A DNA stretch of 64,000 bases from Ruania halotolerans. GTDB taxonomy: Bacteria; Actinomycetota; Actinomycetes; Actinomycetales; Beutenbergiaceae. The notes beneath the pieces were generated by a model. The model was not told the DNA's origin. It was given only the letters and a program-made list of their open reading frames with translations, and did not search any database. The stretch covers positions 186,001-250,000 of the forward strand of contig NZ_CP088017.1 in NCBI RefSeq assembly GCF_021049285.1. The letters are read 5' to 3'. Positions 25,448-33,482 of the stretch are shown here, in pieces. Every line of letters starts with the position of its first letter. Positions within the stretch are counted from its first letter, which is position 1. A program made the translations under genes and the position numbers.

Positions 25448-26469
25448 GCGCGCTGCTCGAGGTCGAGGGCCTCGGCGTCCACCTGCCCGGCGACGTACCC
25501 GTCATCCACGATGCGACGTTGCGGGTGGATGAGGGCGAGGTCGTCGGAGTTGCGGGCGAGAGCGGGTCGGGGAAGTCGATGACGGCGTCCGCGCTCCTCG
25601 GTCTGCTGCCGCCGGGGGCGCGCACCAGCGGTTCGGCACGGTTGCACGGGGTGCCTGAGCTGGGTGGCAGCGCCACCTCCACGGTCGATCTGCTCGCCCT
25701 GCGGGGTGCGGAGTGGAACCGGGTGCGGGGCACCGAGATCGCCATGATCTTCCAGGACGCGACCGCATCGCTGCACCCGATGCTCAGCGTGGGCCGGCAG
25801 CTCACCGAGCATATGCGCGTGCACCTGGGGATGGACCGCCCCGCTGCCCGGCGCCGGGCGGTCGAACTGCTCGACCGCGTGCGGATCCCCGACCCGGAGC
25901 GGGCCCTGCGCGCCTACCCGCACCAGTTCTCCGGTGGGATGCGTCAGCGCGTCGCGATCGCAAGCGCCCTGGCCTGCCACCCTCGCCTGCTCATCGCCGA
26001 CGAACCCACCACCGCCCTGGACGTGACGGTGCAGGCTGGGATCCTGCGCCTGCTCGACGAACTGCGCACCGAGACCGGGCTCTCCGTGCTTTTCGTCACC
26101 CACGATCTGGGTGTGCTCGCCGCTCTCACTGCTCGCTCGTACGTCTTCTACGCCGGCCGGGTGATGGAGACCGCTCCCACGCCGGAACTGGTGACCCGGC
26201 CCCGGCACCCCTACACCGCCGCCCTGCTGGGTGCGCGCCCGCACGCCGACGAGACGTGGGACCAACCTGGCGCTCGCGAGCCGTTGCAATCGATCCCGGG
26301 CAGTCCGGTCACCCCGGCCACGGCCCCGGCCGGGTGCCCGTTCGCGCCCCGCTGCACGTACGCGGTCGAGGAATGCACGACGGCGGTCCCCCCGTTGAGC
26401 GCCGCCGGCCCAGCAGGCCATGAGCTCGCCTGTGTGGTCCGCCCCGACCTGACGGGAACCCGGCTATGA
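25444..26469 (+). CDS. Peptide ABC transporter ATP-binding protein, DppD type
   Basis: 341-aa ATPase. Walker A is GESGSGKS (residues 38-45), the signature [15 protein letters not shown], Walker [14 protein letters not shown], and the H-loop VTHDLGV. The C-terminal oligopeptide-transporter extension is present with its Cys-containing motif ([15 protein letters not shown]), which in this family can hold an iron-sulfur cluster. The start is the ATG of the ATGA overlap at 25444; a longer upstream frame runs inside dppC and is not real. It pairs with the DppF-type ATPase. Confidence 0.92.
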   Translation: MSALLEVEGLGVHLPGDVPVIHDATLRVDEGEVVGVAGESGSGKSMTASALLGLLPPGARTSGSARLHGVPELGGSATSTVDLLALRGAEWNRVRGTEIAMIFQDATASLHPMLSVGRQLTEHMRVHLGMDRPAARRRAVELLDRVRIPDPERALRAYPHQFSGGMRQRVAIASALACHPRLLIADEPTTALDVTVQAGILRLLDELRTETGLSVLFVTHDLGVLAALTARSYVFYAGRVMETAPTPELVTRPRHPYTAALLGARPHADETWDQPGAREPLQSIPGSPVTPATAPAGCPFAPRCTYAVEECTTAVPPLSAAGPAGHELACVVRPDLTGTRL

Positions 26470-27440
26470 GCATGCAGGAGAAGCAGGTGCAGGCTGCACT
26501 GGAGGTGACCGACCTCGAGGTCACCTTCCGCAGCCGTGGCCGCGGCACAGTTCGCGCCGTGGATGGGGTGAGCCTGAACGTGGCCCGCGGCGAGGTGGTC
26601 GGACTGGTCGGGGAATCCGGGTGCGGGAAATCCTCCTTCGCACGCGCCGTCGTCGGGCTGGAGCGGGTGTCGGCCGGTTCGGTGCGCCTGGACGGCCGCG
26701 ACGTGCAACCGGTGGGCTGGCGGGTGCGTTCCGACGTGCGAGTGCAGATGGTGTTCCAGAACCCCTACTCCTCGTTGAATCCGCGGCGCACGATCGGTTC
26801 GCAGATCCGCGACGGCGTCCCGGCCGATGTGGCCGATCCTGAGGCGGATGTGGCCGACCTGCTGGAACGGGTCGGCCTGGGTGCGCAGGCGGCCTCCCGC
26901 TACCCGCACCAGTTCTCCGGCGGCCAGCGCCAGCGCGTGGCCATCGCCCGCGCCCTGGCACCTCGGCCAGAGATCTTGATCGCCGACGAGCCAGTGACCG
27001 CCCTGGACGCCTCCGCGCAGGCACAGATCGTCACGTTGCTGACCTCCCTGGTCCGCGATCTGAACGTGGGCATGCTGTTCATCTCCCATGACCTCGCACT
27101 CGTGCGCCAGATCGCTGACCGCACCGCCGTCATGTACCTGGGCAGGATCGTCGAGGACGGGGCCACCGATACCGTCTGGGGAGACCCGGTGCACCCCTAC
27201 ACCCACGCCCTGATCGAGGCCATCCCTCGGATCAGTACCCATGCCGACCTCCCCCAGGCTCTCGCCGGGGAGGTTCCCGACGCCGCGCACGTGCCCACCG
27301 GGTGCCGGTTCCGCCCCCGCTGTGCGGCTGCCATGGACATCTGCACCGACGAACCGCCCGTGGTGCAGCTCGGTGAGCGCCGCACTGCGTGCTGGTTGCC
27401 CGTCGAGACCGGCGAGACCAAGGAGAGAGCGAACGTATGA
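26466..27440 (+). CDS. Peptide ABC transporter ATP-binding protein, DppF type
   Basis: 324-aa second ATPase. Walker A is GESGCGKS (residues 49-56), the signature FSGGQRQRVAIARAL, Walker B ILIADEPVTALD, and the H-loop ISHDLALVRQIA. The C-terminal Cys motif is GCRFRPRCAAAMDIC. It overlaps dppD at the start and the amidohydrolase at the end (ATGA). With this gene the importer is complete: binding protein, two permeases, two ATPases. Confidence 0.92.
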   Translation: MSMQEKQVQAALEVTDLEVTFRSRGRGTVRAVDGVSLNVARGEVVGLVGESGCGKSSFARAVVGLERVSAGSVRLDGRDVQPVGWRVRSDVRVQMVFQNPYSSLNPRRTIGSQIRDGVPADVADPEADVADLLERVGLGAQAASRYPHQFSGGQRQRVAIARALAPRPEILIADEPVTALDASAQAQIVTLLTSLVRDLNVGMLFISHDLALVRQIADRTAVMYLGRIVEDGATDTVWGDPVHPYTHALIEAIPRISTHADLPQALAGEVPDAAHVPTGCRFRPRCAAAMDICTDEPPVVQLGERRTACWLPVETGETKERANV

Positions 27441-28708
27441 GCACCAGCAAGGCCCGGCCACCGGTCGTCCTGAACCACTGCGTGACCTGGGACGGGACGT
27501 CCACGACGACCCGGCCCGATCAGGCGATCGTGATCGGCACCGACGGCACGATCGAGGCCATCGGGGCGAGCTCTGAGGTGCTCGCCGGCCTGGGCGAGCA
27601 CGGTACCCCCGCGCCGGTCGTGATCGACCTGGCGGGCGCCGTCGTGATCCCCGGCCTGGTGAACATGCACGTGCACCTCGGCCTCGGGCTGCCCGGCCCG
27701 ATGCAGGATGCGCTCCACGGTTCCAGTGATGCCGAACTGGTGCTGCGGATGGCGGGTAACGCGCGGGAGGTGCTGCACGCCGGAGTGACCACGGTGCGCC
27801 TGGTGGGGGAGACCCGATACACCGACATGGCGCTGCGCACCGCGATCACACACGGCGCGGTGGACGGTCCGCGGATCTTCACCGCCGGTCACGCCCTGTG
27901 CTGCACCGGTGGACACGGGCACGATTCGGACGGACTCGAGGCCGACGGCGCCGACGGGTTCACCCACGTCACCCGTGCCCAGCTGAGGGCAGGTGCCGAC
28001 TTGATCAAAGTGTGCATCTCCGGCGGGATCGCCGGTGAGCACGAGTCGATCGATACCCCGCAGCTCACCGACGAGGAGATGGCGGCCGTGCTGCGCACCG
28101 CGCACGACTGGGGGCGGAAGGTGACCGCACACGCCGGACCGGCACCGGTGATCACCCGCGCCGTCGAACTCGGCCTGGACTGTGTGGAGCACGGCTACGA
28201 GCTCACCCGGGAGTTGTGCGATCTGATGGCCGCACGCGGGGTGGCCTACGTACCGACGATCACGGTGAGCCGGTGCGAGGAGTTCTTCCGCGCCAACCAG
28301 GTGCCCGAATGGATGATGAACCGGGCGCTCGCGGCCGGTCCGAGGCACTGGGAAAGCCTGCAACACGCCATCGCCGCCGGCGTGGAGATCATCATGGGCT
28401 CCGATATGCCCCCGCAGGCCCCCTTCGACGGGACCACGGCCACGGTTCGGGAGATCGAGTTCATGGTCGACGCCGGAATGAGCCCGCACGCGGCGATGGT
28501 GGCCGCCACCAGTGCCGGCGCCCACTGGCTGGGCCGGGCCGGGGAGTTCGGAACGCTCGCGGCCGGGGCAGCGGCGGATCTGCTCGTTCTCGACGCCGAC
28601 CCGCTCGCTGACATCTCCGCACTGCGGTCGATGCACGCCGTGGTGCAGGCCGGGCGTGCGGTGCGCGACGATCGAGGGATCGTGCCCGCCCTGACCGGGG
28701 GCGTGTGA
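27437..28708 (+). CDS. Amidohydrolase, Xaa-Pro dipeptidase-like (prolidase-type) subgroup
   Basis: 423-aa amidohydrolase superfamily enzyme with a full binuclear metal set: His78 and His80 (NMHVHLG), Lys191 as the likely carbamylated bridge (DLIKVCISGG), His232 (TAHAGP), His252 (EHGYEL) and Asp323 (GSDMPP). The TGGHGH motif near residue 160 and the bridging lysine are typical of the branch containing the Xaa-Arg and Xaa-Pro dipeptidases Cc2672 and Sgx9260. The imidazolonepropionase-like branch is related. The start at 27437 overlaps dppF. Cleavage of imported dipeptides in the cytosol, possibly with a C-terminal imino acid, is the favoured role, by family and context. Exact specificity is unknown. 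Confidence 0.83.
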   Translation: MSTSKARPPVVLNHCVTWDGTSTTTRPDQAIVIGTDGTIEAIGASSEVLAGLGEHGTPAPVVIDLAGAVVIPGLVNMHVHLGLGLPGPMQDALHGSSDAELVLRMAGNAREVLHAGVTTVRLVGETRYTDMALRTAITHGAVDGPRIFTAGHALCCTGGHGHDSDGLEADGADGFTHVTRAQLRAGADLIKVCISGGIAGEHESIDTPQLTDEEMAAVLRTAHDWGRKVTAHAGPAPVITRAVELGLDCVEHGYELTRELCDLMAARGVAYVPTITVSRCEEFFRANQVPEWMMNRALAAGPRHWESLQHAIAAGVEIIMGSDMPPQAPFDGTTATVREIEFMVDAGMSPHAAMVAATSAGAHWLGRAGEFGTLAAGAAADLLVLDADPLADISALRSMHAVVQAGRAVRDDRGIVPALTGGV

Positions 28709-29028
28709 TGGGCGAGCGACGTACGGAGCTGCACGATCTGCGTGTGGTGGTGGACCGGATCGAGGGACGTTCGGTCTGCGGGATGGCGCCCGGGGATCAC
28801 CTGGATGTGACCTGCTCGAGCCGCCTGTCCATCCCCGATGGGAAGCACTTCTGCCTCTACGCCCTCTCCGCGGTGCTGCCGCTGCTACCGGCCGCACAAC
28901 GTGCCGTGGATCCCGGGGACTGGCTCGCTACCGACAACGAGGTGGCCTGCCCGGACCCGGAGGAACGGCTGATCATGCGCATCGAGCGCACCGGCCGCAC
29001 CAGCATCCCCACGGAGGAGCTCACATGA
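28708..29028 (+). CDS. TIGR04076 family small protein
   Basis: 106-aa cytosolic protein. It has the layout of the TIGR04076 family: an N-terminal strand (HDLRVVVDRIEG), CGMAPGDHLDV, a Cys-containing segment HFCLYALSAVLPLLPAAQR, and a C-terminal DPEERLIMRIERTG. The family has no settled function and recurs near catabolic hydrolases and oxidoreductases. ATG at 28708 overlaps the upstream stop; a GTG one codon earlier is equally possible. The 3' end overlaps the LLM gene. Conserved cysteines (residue 18 and others) could bind a metal, but this is speculation. Confidence 0.72.
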   Translation: MGERRTELHDLRVVVDRIEGRSVCGMAPGDHLDVTCSSRLSIPDGKHFCLYALSAVLPLLPAAQRAVDPGDWLATDNEVACPDPEERLIMRIERTGRTSIPTEELT

Positions 29029-30053
29029 GTCTCTCGTTGACGATCGCGCTGCAGTCGGACAAGCACGCCACCGACTACGCCCGGCTCGCACGTGCCGTTG
29101 AAGCACACGGTTTCGACGGACTCTCGGTGTACTCCGACCTGGGCTTCCAGCCGCCGATGGCGCCGCTCATGGTGGCCGCCGATGTGACCGAGCGGTTGCG
29201 GCTTGGCCCGTCCTGCCTGAACCCGTACCTGCTGCACCCGGTGGAGATCGCCGGGCAGATCGCCGCGCTCGACGAGGCCTGCGGCGGACGGGCGTACCTG
29301 GGCCTGGCCCGGGGGTCCTGGCTGCAGCAGGTGTGCGTGGCACAGGACCGCCCGCTCGCGCACTTGGAGGACACCATCGAGATCGTCCGGCGGCTGCTCG
29401 CCGGGGACACCGGCGGTTACACCGGGCGCGCCTTCTCGATCGAGCCCGGTTTCGGCTTGCACTACACGCCGGTGCGGCCGGAGGTAGACGTGCTGCTCGG
29501 GGTCTGGGGTCCGCGCGGTGCGGCACTGGCCGGGCGGCTCGCTGACGAGGTGAAGATCGGCGGCTGCGCCAACCCGGACATGGTCGCGCAGATGCGCACC
29601 TGGCTGGACGCTTCGTCGGTGGCCGCCGGTCGCGGGGCCGGGGCGGTGGACGTGTGCGCCGGTGCCGTGACCGTGGTGGACGACGACGGTGACGTGGCCC
29701 GCGGATTGGCCCGCCGCGAGGTGGCCATGTACGTGGACGTGGTGGCCGCCCTCGACCCCACCGTGGAGGTGGAAGACGAGCTGCTCACCCGCCTGCGTGA
29801 CCTGCTCGGAGAGGATCGCCCGGACGACGCGGGCGCTCTGCTCAGTGACGACCTGCTGGACCGGTTCGCCTTCGCCGGCACCCCGGCCCAGCTGGTGGAG
29901 CACACACTGCGGCTCGCCGACGCCGGTGCGGACCGGGTGGAGTTCGGCACCCCGCACGGGCTCACCGGCACCGGCGGAATCGCCCTGCTGGGGTCTCAGG
30001 TGGTGCCCGCCGTACGAGCCGCGCTGGGCGCACCGGAGGGAGCTCTCCCATGA
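29025..30053 (+). CDS. LLM-class F420/flavin-dependent oxidoreductase
   Basis: 342-aa luciferase-like TIM barrel. Visible motifs: EAHGFDGLSVYSDLGFQPPM, RLRLGPSCLNPYLLHPVEIA, GRAYLGLARGSW and LLGVWGPRGAALAGRLADEV. These fit the MER/LLM F420-dependent group. Embedded by four-base overlaps between the TIGR04076 and DUF885 genes, it must belong to the peptide-linked pathway. A redox step on an imino-acid ring or peptide derivative is an inference. It is distinct from the LLM enzymes at 13844 and 32217. Confidence 0.85.
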   Translation: MSLSLTIALQSDKHATDYARLARAVEAHGFDGLSVYSDLGFQPPMAPLMVAADVTERLRLGPSCLNPYLLHPVEIAGQIAALDEACGGRAYLGLARGSWLQQVCVAQDRPLAHLEDTIEIVRRLLAGDTGGYTGRAFSIEPGFGLHYTPVRPEVDVLLGVWGPRGAALAGRLADEVKIGGCANPDMVAQMRTWLDASSVAAGRGAGAVDVCAGAVTVVDDDGDVARGLARREVAMYVDVVAALDPTVEVEDELLTRLRDLLGEDRPDDAGALLSDDLLDRFAFAGTPAQLVEHTLRLADAGADRVEFGTPHGLTGTGGIALLGSQVVPAVRAALGAPEGALP

Positions 30054-31738
30054 CCACCCGCCACAACGCGGTGCGCTCCATCGCCGACGACTACGTGCGC
30101 GCTCGCGCCGCCGACGATCCCGAGGCCGCCGCCGCACTCGGCCGGCGGCCGGAACTGGTGATCGGCGACCTGTCACCGGACGGCTTCGCGCGGCGGCACG
30201 CCACCGACGTTGAGGCCTTGCGCCGGCTCACCGCGCTGGGTACCGAGGAACCCGAGACGGTGGACGACCCGCTGGCCGCGGCGCTGACCGAACGCCTGCG
30301 CAGCGACATCGCCCTCGACGAGGTCGGGTTCACCCGCCGGCTCCTCGCACCGCTGGCCACGCCGGTGCACCAGGTGCGGCAAGCCTTTGACGACCTGCCA
30401 CGCTCCAGCGAAGACGACTGGCAGCGGGTGGCGCTCAACCTCGAGCACGTCCCGACGGCGTACGCCCAGTTCCGCGAGACCCTCACCGCCCAGGCCGCCT
30501 CGGGCAACATCGTGGCCGTCCGGCAGGTGCGCACGGTGGCCGAGCAGTGCCGCCGCTGGGTGGACCAGGGCTACTACCCGGGTGTGGTGGCCGGCTACGA
30601 CGGCGGGGGCGCCACGGCGGCCCGGCTTGCCGGCGGGGCTGAGCGGGCCGTGGCAGCCACGGCGTCGTTCGCCCAGTACCTCGAGACCGAGCTGGCGCCG
30701 GCTGCCCCGGTGACGGACGCCGTCGGGCGGGACACGTATACCTGCACCAGCCAGGCGTTCCTCGGCGCCGGTGTGGACCTCGATGAGCTGTACGACTTCG
30801 GGTGGGACCTGATCGATGAGTTGCAGGGGCGGGCCCGCGCCCTGGCCACCGAGATCGTCGGCTCGCCGGACGTGGCGGCAGCGGTGGCGGCGCTCGATGC
30901 CGATCCGGATGGCCGCGTCGCGGTCGGGGACGAGCTGCAGGGTTGGCTGCAGGGCCGCATCGACGAGACCATGTCGGCGATCGACGGCGTGCTCGTGGAC
31001 GTGCCCGCCCGCACCCGCCCGGTAGAGGCGATGCTCACCACGGCCGCGTCGGGGGTGATGTACTACACCCCGCCGGACGCGCAGCTGACGCGCCCCGGAC
31101 GCGTCTGGTGGACCGTGCCCGAGGGCACCAAGAGCGTCGCCACCTGGCACGAGGTCAGCACCGTGCACCACGAGGGTGTGCCCGGCCACCACCTGCAGCA
31201 CGCCGTCACCTACGCCATGGACGATCTGCATCCGTGGCAGCGGCTGCTCTGCCACGTGCACGGCTACGCCGAAGGGTGGGCGCATTACGCCGAGGAGCTC
31301 GCGGGTGAGCTCGGACTGCTGCGCACCCCGGGGGAGGAACTCGGCATGGTGTTCGCCCGGCTGTGGCGCGCCTGCCGGATCGTGATCGACATCGGCCTGC
31401 ACCTGGAGCTGCCGATCCCGGGCGACGCCCCCGGTCTGCCGGCGGGTGCACGGGAGTGGACCCCGCAGCTCGGTGCCCAGATGTTGCACGAGGTGGCCCA
31501 GGTGGATCCGGTGACGGCCGGGTTCGAGGTGGACCGCTATCTCGGCTGGCCCGGTCAGGCGCTCGCGTTCGCCGTGGGGGCGCGTCTGTGGCGGCAGACC
31601 CGGCAGAGCGTGCAGGCACGCACGGCGGGCACCTTCGATCTGCGGGAGTTCCACACCGCCGCGCTGCGCCTGGGCCCGATGGGGTTGGCACCGCTGCGCA
31701 CGGCACTGACCCGAACCTTCACCGAGGAGCGATCATGA
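30050..31738 (+). CDS. DUF885 family protein, putative zinc-dependent peptidase
   Basis: 562-aa DUF885 protein, full family length, with no signal peptide. The metal-binding region reads HHEGVPGHHLQ, with His374-Glu375 and His379/His380. Further on, EGWAHYAEEL (Glu408 to Glu415) is the second conserved block, followed by LWRACRIVIDIGLH. Members resemble gluzincin-type carboxypeptidases, but few have been tested. Location behind a Dpp importer and a dipeptidase-like amidohydrolase supports peptidase action in the cytosol. ATGA overlaps join it to the LLM gene and to the last gene of the unit. Confidence 0.82.
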   Translation: MTTRHNAVRSIADDYVRARAADDPEAAAALGRRPELVIGDLSPDGFARRHATDVEALRRLTALGTEEPETVDDPLAAALTERLRSDIALDEVGFTRRLLAPLATPVHQVRQAFDDLPRSSEDDWQRVALNLEHVPTAYAQFRETLTAQAASGNIVAVRQVRTVAEQCRRWVDQGYYPGVVAGYDGGGATAARLAGGAERAVAATASFAQYLETELAPAAPVTDAVGRDTYTCTSQAFLGAGVDLDELYDFGWDLIDELQGRARALATEIVGSPDVAAAVAALDADPDGRVAVGDELQGWLQGRIDETMSAIDGVLVDVPARTRPVEAMLTTAASGVMYYTPPDAQLTRPGRVWWTVPEGTKSVATWHEVSTVHHEGVPGHHLQHAVTYAMDDLHPWQRLLCHVHGYAEGWAHYAEELAGELGLLRTPGEELGMVFARLWRACRIVIDIGLHLELPIPGDAPGLPAGAREWTPQLGAQMLHEVAQVDPVTAGFEVDRYLGWPGQALAFAVGARLWRQTRQSVQARTAGTFDLREFHTAALRLGPMGLAPLRTALTRTFTEERS

Positions 31739-32148
31739 GCGAACGAGGGCGCGCCGACCATGACGGCGCAGTCGCCGAGACGATCCGGTCGCTGTACCGG
31801 GCCCTGGGCGATCGGGCGGCCTTCGACGCCCATCTCGCCTCGGACATCACCATCTGGGAGTCCGACGCCCCCGACCTGATCGACGGGGTGAGCGGGCTGG
31901 ACGCGCTGCGCGACGAACGCGCTGGGCGGGCCCGCGCCGCCGATAGTGCGGCGCCGGCCTGGGTGGCCCCGGAGGACATCCGGGTGGACCGCTGGGACGA
32001 CGCGGCCGTGGCCCGGTTCGTGCTGCGCGCGCACTACCCCGATCGCGAGGACGAGACCTTCCGGGTGACCGATGTGCTCACCGCGGTGGGGGGCCGGTGG
32101 CTGATCGTGCACCACCACGCCGAGCGACACCCGCACCCGCACCCCTGA
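31735..32148 (+). CDS. NTF2-like (SnoaL/DUF4440-type) small protein
   Basis: 137-aa protein with the cone-like NTF2 fold pattern: an N-terminal helix AVAETIRSLYRALGDRAAFD, DITIWESDAPDLI, VARFVLRAHYPD and a last strand TAVGGRWLIVHHHAE. The C-terminus ends in a His/Pro run (RHPHPHP). Such folds act as isomerases, hydrolases or accessory binding proteins. It starts inside the DUF885 stop and closes the ten-gene operon. The start is fixed by the ATGA overlap; a longer upstream frame is an out-of-frame shadow. Its function in the pathway is unknown. Confidence 0.75.
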   Translation: MSERGRADHDGAVAETIRSLYRALGDRAAFDAHLASDITIWESDAPDLIDGVSGLDALRDERAGRARAADSAAPAWVAPEDIRVDRWDDAAVARFVLRAHYPDREDETFRVTDVLTAVGGRWLIVHHHAERHPHPHP

Positions 32149-32178
32149 TCCACCCCACCCCCCTGACCACCCCACCCC

Positions 32179-32191
32179 CGCGAGTGCGGCC
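32179..32191. repeat. Half-copy C of the dispersed CGCGAGTGCGGCC repeat
   Basis: Exact 13-base arm CGCGAGTGCGGCC between the end of the peptide operon and the convergent LLM gene. The partner arm and the conserved centre are absent. It is probably a remnant of the same element as copies A and B. Confidence 0.6.
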
Positions 32192-32216
32192 CTTCGGTGC
32201 TCGGCTGGCCTGGTGC

Positions 32217-33134
32217 TCAGAGCTGCGGCGCCACCTCACGGGCGATCAGGTCCAGATGGTCCAGGTCGGCCAGATCCAAGATCTGCAGGTAGGTGCGCTG
32301 CACACCCTGTTCGGCGAGCCAGGCCAGCCGGTCAGAGACCTCGGCGACTGTGCCGGCCACCCCGTGCTCACGCAACTCCGCCGGCTCCCGGCCGATCGCG
32401 GCGGCGCGCCTGGCGAACTCTGCTTCGTCGGCGCCAACGCAGGCCACCAGTGCGGCCGAATAGGTGATCTCGTCGGGGTCGCGCTCGATCGCCCGGCAGG
32501 CCTCTCGCACCCGTTCGAACCCTGACGCCATCTGGTCCAGTGGTGCGAAACCGAGGTTGAAGTCGCTCGCGTACCGGGCGGCGAGGGCGGGAGTGCGCTT
32601 CTTCCCCTGACCGCCGATCACGATCGGCACGGGTGACTGCACCGGCTTGGGCAGCGCGGGGGAGTCGGTGAGCTGATAGTGCTCACCGGCGAAGGAGAAA
32701 CGCTCACCCACCGGCGTGGCCCACAGACCGGTGATGACGGCGAGCTGCTCCTCGAGGATGCCGAAGCGCTTCTCCGGGAAGGGGATGCCATAGGCAGCAT
32801 GCTCGTCGGCGAACCAGCCGGTGCCCAGCCCGAGTTCCACGCGGCCGCCGGACATCGCATCCACCTGCGCCACTTGGATGGCCAGCACGCCGGGCATGCG
32901 GAAGGTGGCTGAGGAGACGAGCGTGCCGAGCCGGATGCGGGAGGTCTCCCGCGCCAGCCCGGCGAGGGTCACCCAGGAGTCGGTGGGCCCGGGCAGGCCG
33001 TCGCCACCCATGGCGAGGTAGTGGTCGGACCGGAAGAAGGCGTCAAATCCCAGTTCCTCGGTGGCCTTCGCCACGGCGAGCTGGTCGTCGTAGCTGGCGC
33101 CTTGCTGGGGTTCGGTGAAGATTCGCAGGTGCAT
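32217..33134 (-). CDS. LLM-class F420-dependent oxidoreductase
   Basis: 305-aa LLM enzyme. The start at 33134 gives MHLRIFTEPQQGASYDDQLA. A frame extending 16 codons upstream has no family character. Typical motifs: LGFDAFFRSDHYLAMGGDGL, IRLGTLVSSATFRMPGVLA, GRVELGLGTGWFADEHAAYG and PVPIVIGGQGKKRTPALAAR. These fit the TIGR03560-like F420-dependent group. The gene stands alone between the convergent peptide operon and a structured intergenic region. Substrate unknown. Confidence 0.87.
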   Translation of the reverse strand: MHLRIFTEPQQGASYDDQLAVAKATEELGFDAFFRSDHYLAMGGDGLPGPTDSWVTLAGLARETSRIRLGTLVSSATFRMPGVLAIQVAQVDAMSGGRVELGLGTGWFADEHAAYGIPFPEKRFGILEEQLAVITGLWATPVGERFSFAGEHYQLTDSPALPKPVQSPVPIVIGGQGKKRTPALAARYASDFNLGFAPLDQMASGFERVREACRAIERDPDEITYSAALVACVGADEAEFARRAAAIGREPAELREHGVAGTVAEVSDRLAWLAEQGVQRTYLQILDLADLDHLDLIAREVAPQL

Positions 33135-33270
33135 GGCCCCAGCCTGCCACGAGCCTGCACGCCGTGCCCCGGCGCGTCGCATGGTTGGCGGACTCCGTGA
33201 GTGGCGAAACTGGCGTCGAAAAAACTCTGGCGCGCTCCGCCGTCGGCATCTACCGTGGTGCGCACACGGG
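33135..33270. other. Promoter-side part of the 348-bp gap 33135-33482
   Basis: This stretch lies upstream of the LLM gene (minus) and of the micro-ORF (plus). No convincing sigma-70 promoter was picked out. The only notable piece is an A-run (GTCGAAAAAACTC near 33215-33227) about 65 bases before the micro-ORF start. The rest of the gap holds the micro-ORF and structured RNA described separately. Confidence 0.4.
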
Positions 33271-33284
33271 AAAGGAGGTGATCC
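33271..33284 (+). promoter_or_regulatory. Full-length anti-16S Shine-Dalgarno sequence
   Basis: AAAGGAGGTGATCC is a 14-base perfect complement of the conserved 16S rRNA 3' tail (GGATCACCTCCTTT), far longer than the usual 4-6 bases. It ends five bases before a GTG that opens a 12-codon frame. GGAGG-to-GTG spacing is about 11 bases, slightly long. It could drive very strong initiation, stall initiation, or hold ribosomes. Confidence 0.8.
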
Positions 33285-33289
33285 GAGAA

Positions 33290-33328
33290 GTGAATTTTCT
33301 TCGGACGCGTGAGGTGACTGTCCGCTAG
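33290..33328 (+). CDS. 12-codon micro-ORF (MNFLRTREVTVR)
   Basis: GTG start at 33290 and TAG stop at 33326-33328 encode the peptide MNFLRTREVTVR behind the extreme ribosome binding site at 33271-33284. It is far too short for usual gene finding. The peptide is Arg-rich and has no Cys, Trp or repeated codon that would mark a classical attenuator. Codons 9-11 overlap GGTGACTG (33313-33320), which can pair with CAGTCACC at 33392-33399, so a ribosome on the frame would block that pairing. The next downstream gene is on the opposite strand, so this is not an obvious leader of a coding gene. Translation is inferred from the RBS only. Confidence 0.5.
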   Translation: MNFLRTREVTVR

Positions 33329-33465
33329 TCGCCCGTTACTGACACGGACGGATTTGCCGTCTCGTAGGTGCGCGCACTGGCGAGACCACGGCAGTCACCG
33401 GAAGCCCGCGGGGGCCACCATTCGTCCAGGTGGCACTCGGCACCAGCCGAGAACCCGCGGGCTTC
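33313..33465 (+). ncRNA. Candidate structured RNA with a compact three-way junction
   Basis: Four sets of perfect complements line up. P0: 33313-33320 with 33392-33399 (GGTGACTG/CAGTCACC), enclosing a small hairpin 33347-33351/33357-33361. P1: 33401-33412 with 33454-33465 (GAAGCCCGCGGG and its complement, 12 bp). Inside P1, P2: 33414-33419 with 33429-33434 (GCCACC/GGTGGC). P3: 33436-33441 with 33446-33451 (CTCGGC/GCCGAG) on an ACCA loop. Junction linkers are only one, one and two bases. P0 and P1 are separated by one base and could stack. No T-tract follows, so a plain terminator is not favoured. The strand is inferred from the upstream micro-ORF; the junction would also fold from the minus strand as the 3' end of the gene at 33483. 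Confidence 0.5.
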
Positions 33466-33482
33466 ACCATGCTCGCTGACGG

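Noticed and set aside
27197-28897. 566-codon minus-strand open frame opposite the amidohydrolase
   Set aside because: It lies antisense to DppF, the amidohydrolase and the TIGR04076 gene, all with clear motifs, and has Arg/Gly/His-rich composition with no recognisable fold.
32971-33265. Small minus-strand genes around 33043-33265 upstream of the LLM gene
   Set aside because: The frames overlap the LLM N-terminus out of frame, lack ribosome binding sites and show no domain.
33271-33284. Fragment of a 16S rRNA gene on the minus strand
   Set aside because: Only the 14 bases of the 3' tail match. The sequence beyond it does not continue into the conserved helix 45 region.
33401-33465. tRNA or hammerhead ribozyme
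   Set aside because: The closing stem is 12 bp with only two inner arms, no anticodon arm or CCA-like end, and the junction lacks the CUGAUGA and GAAA core of a hammerhead.
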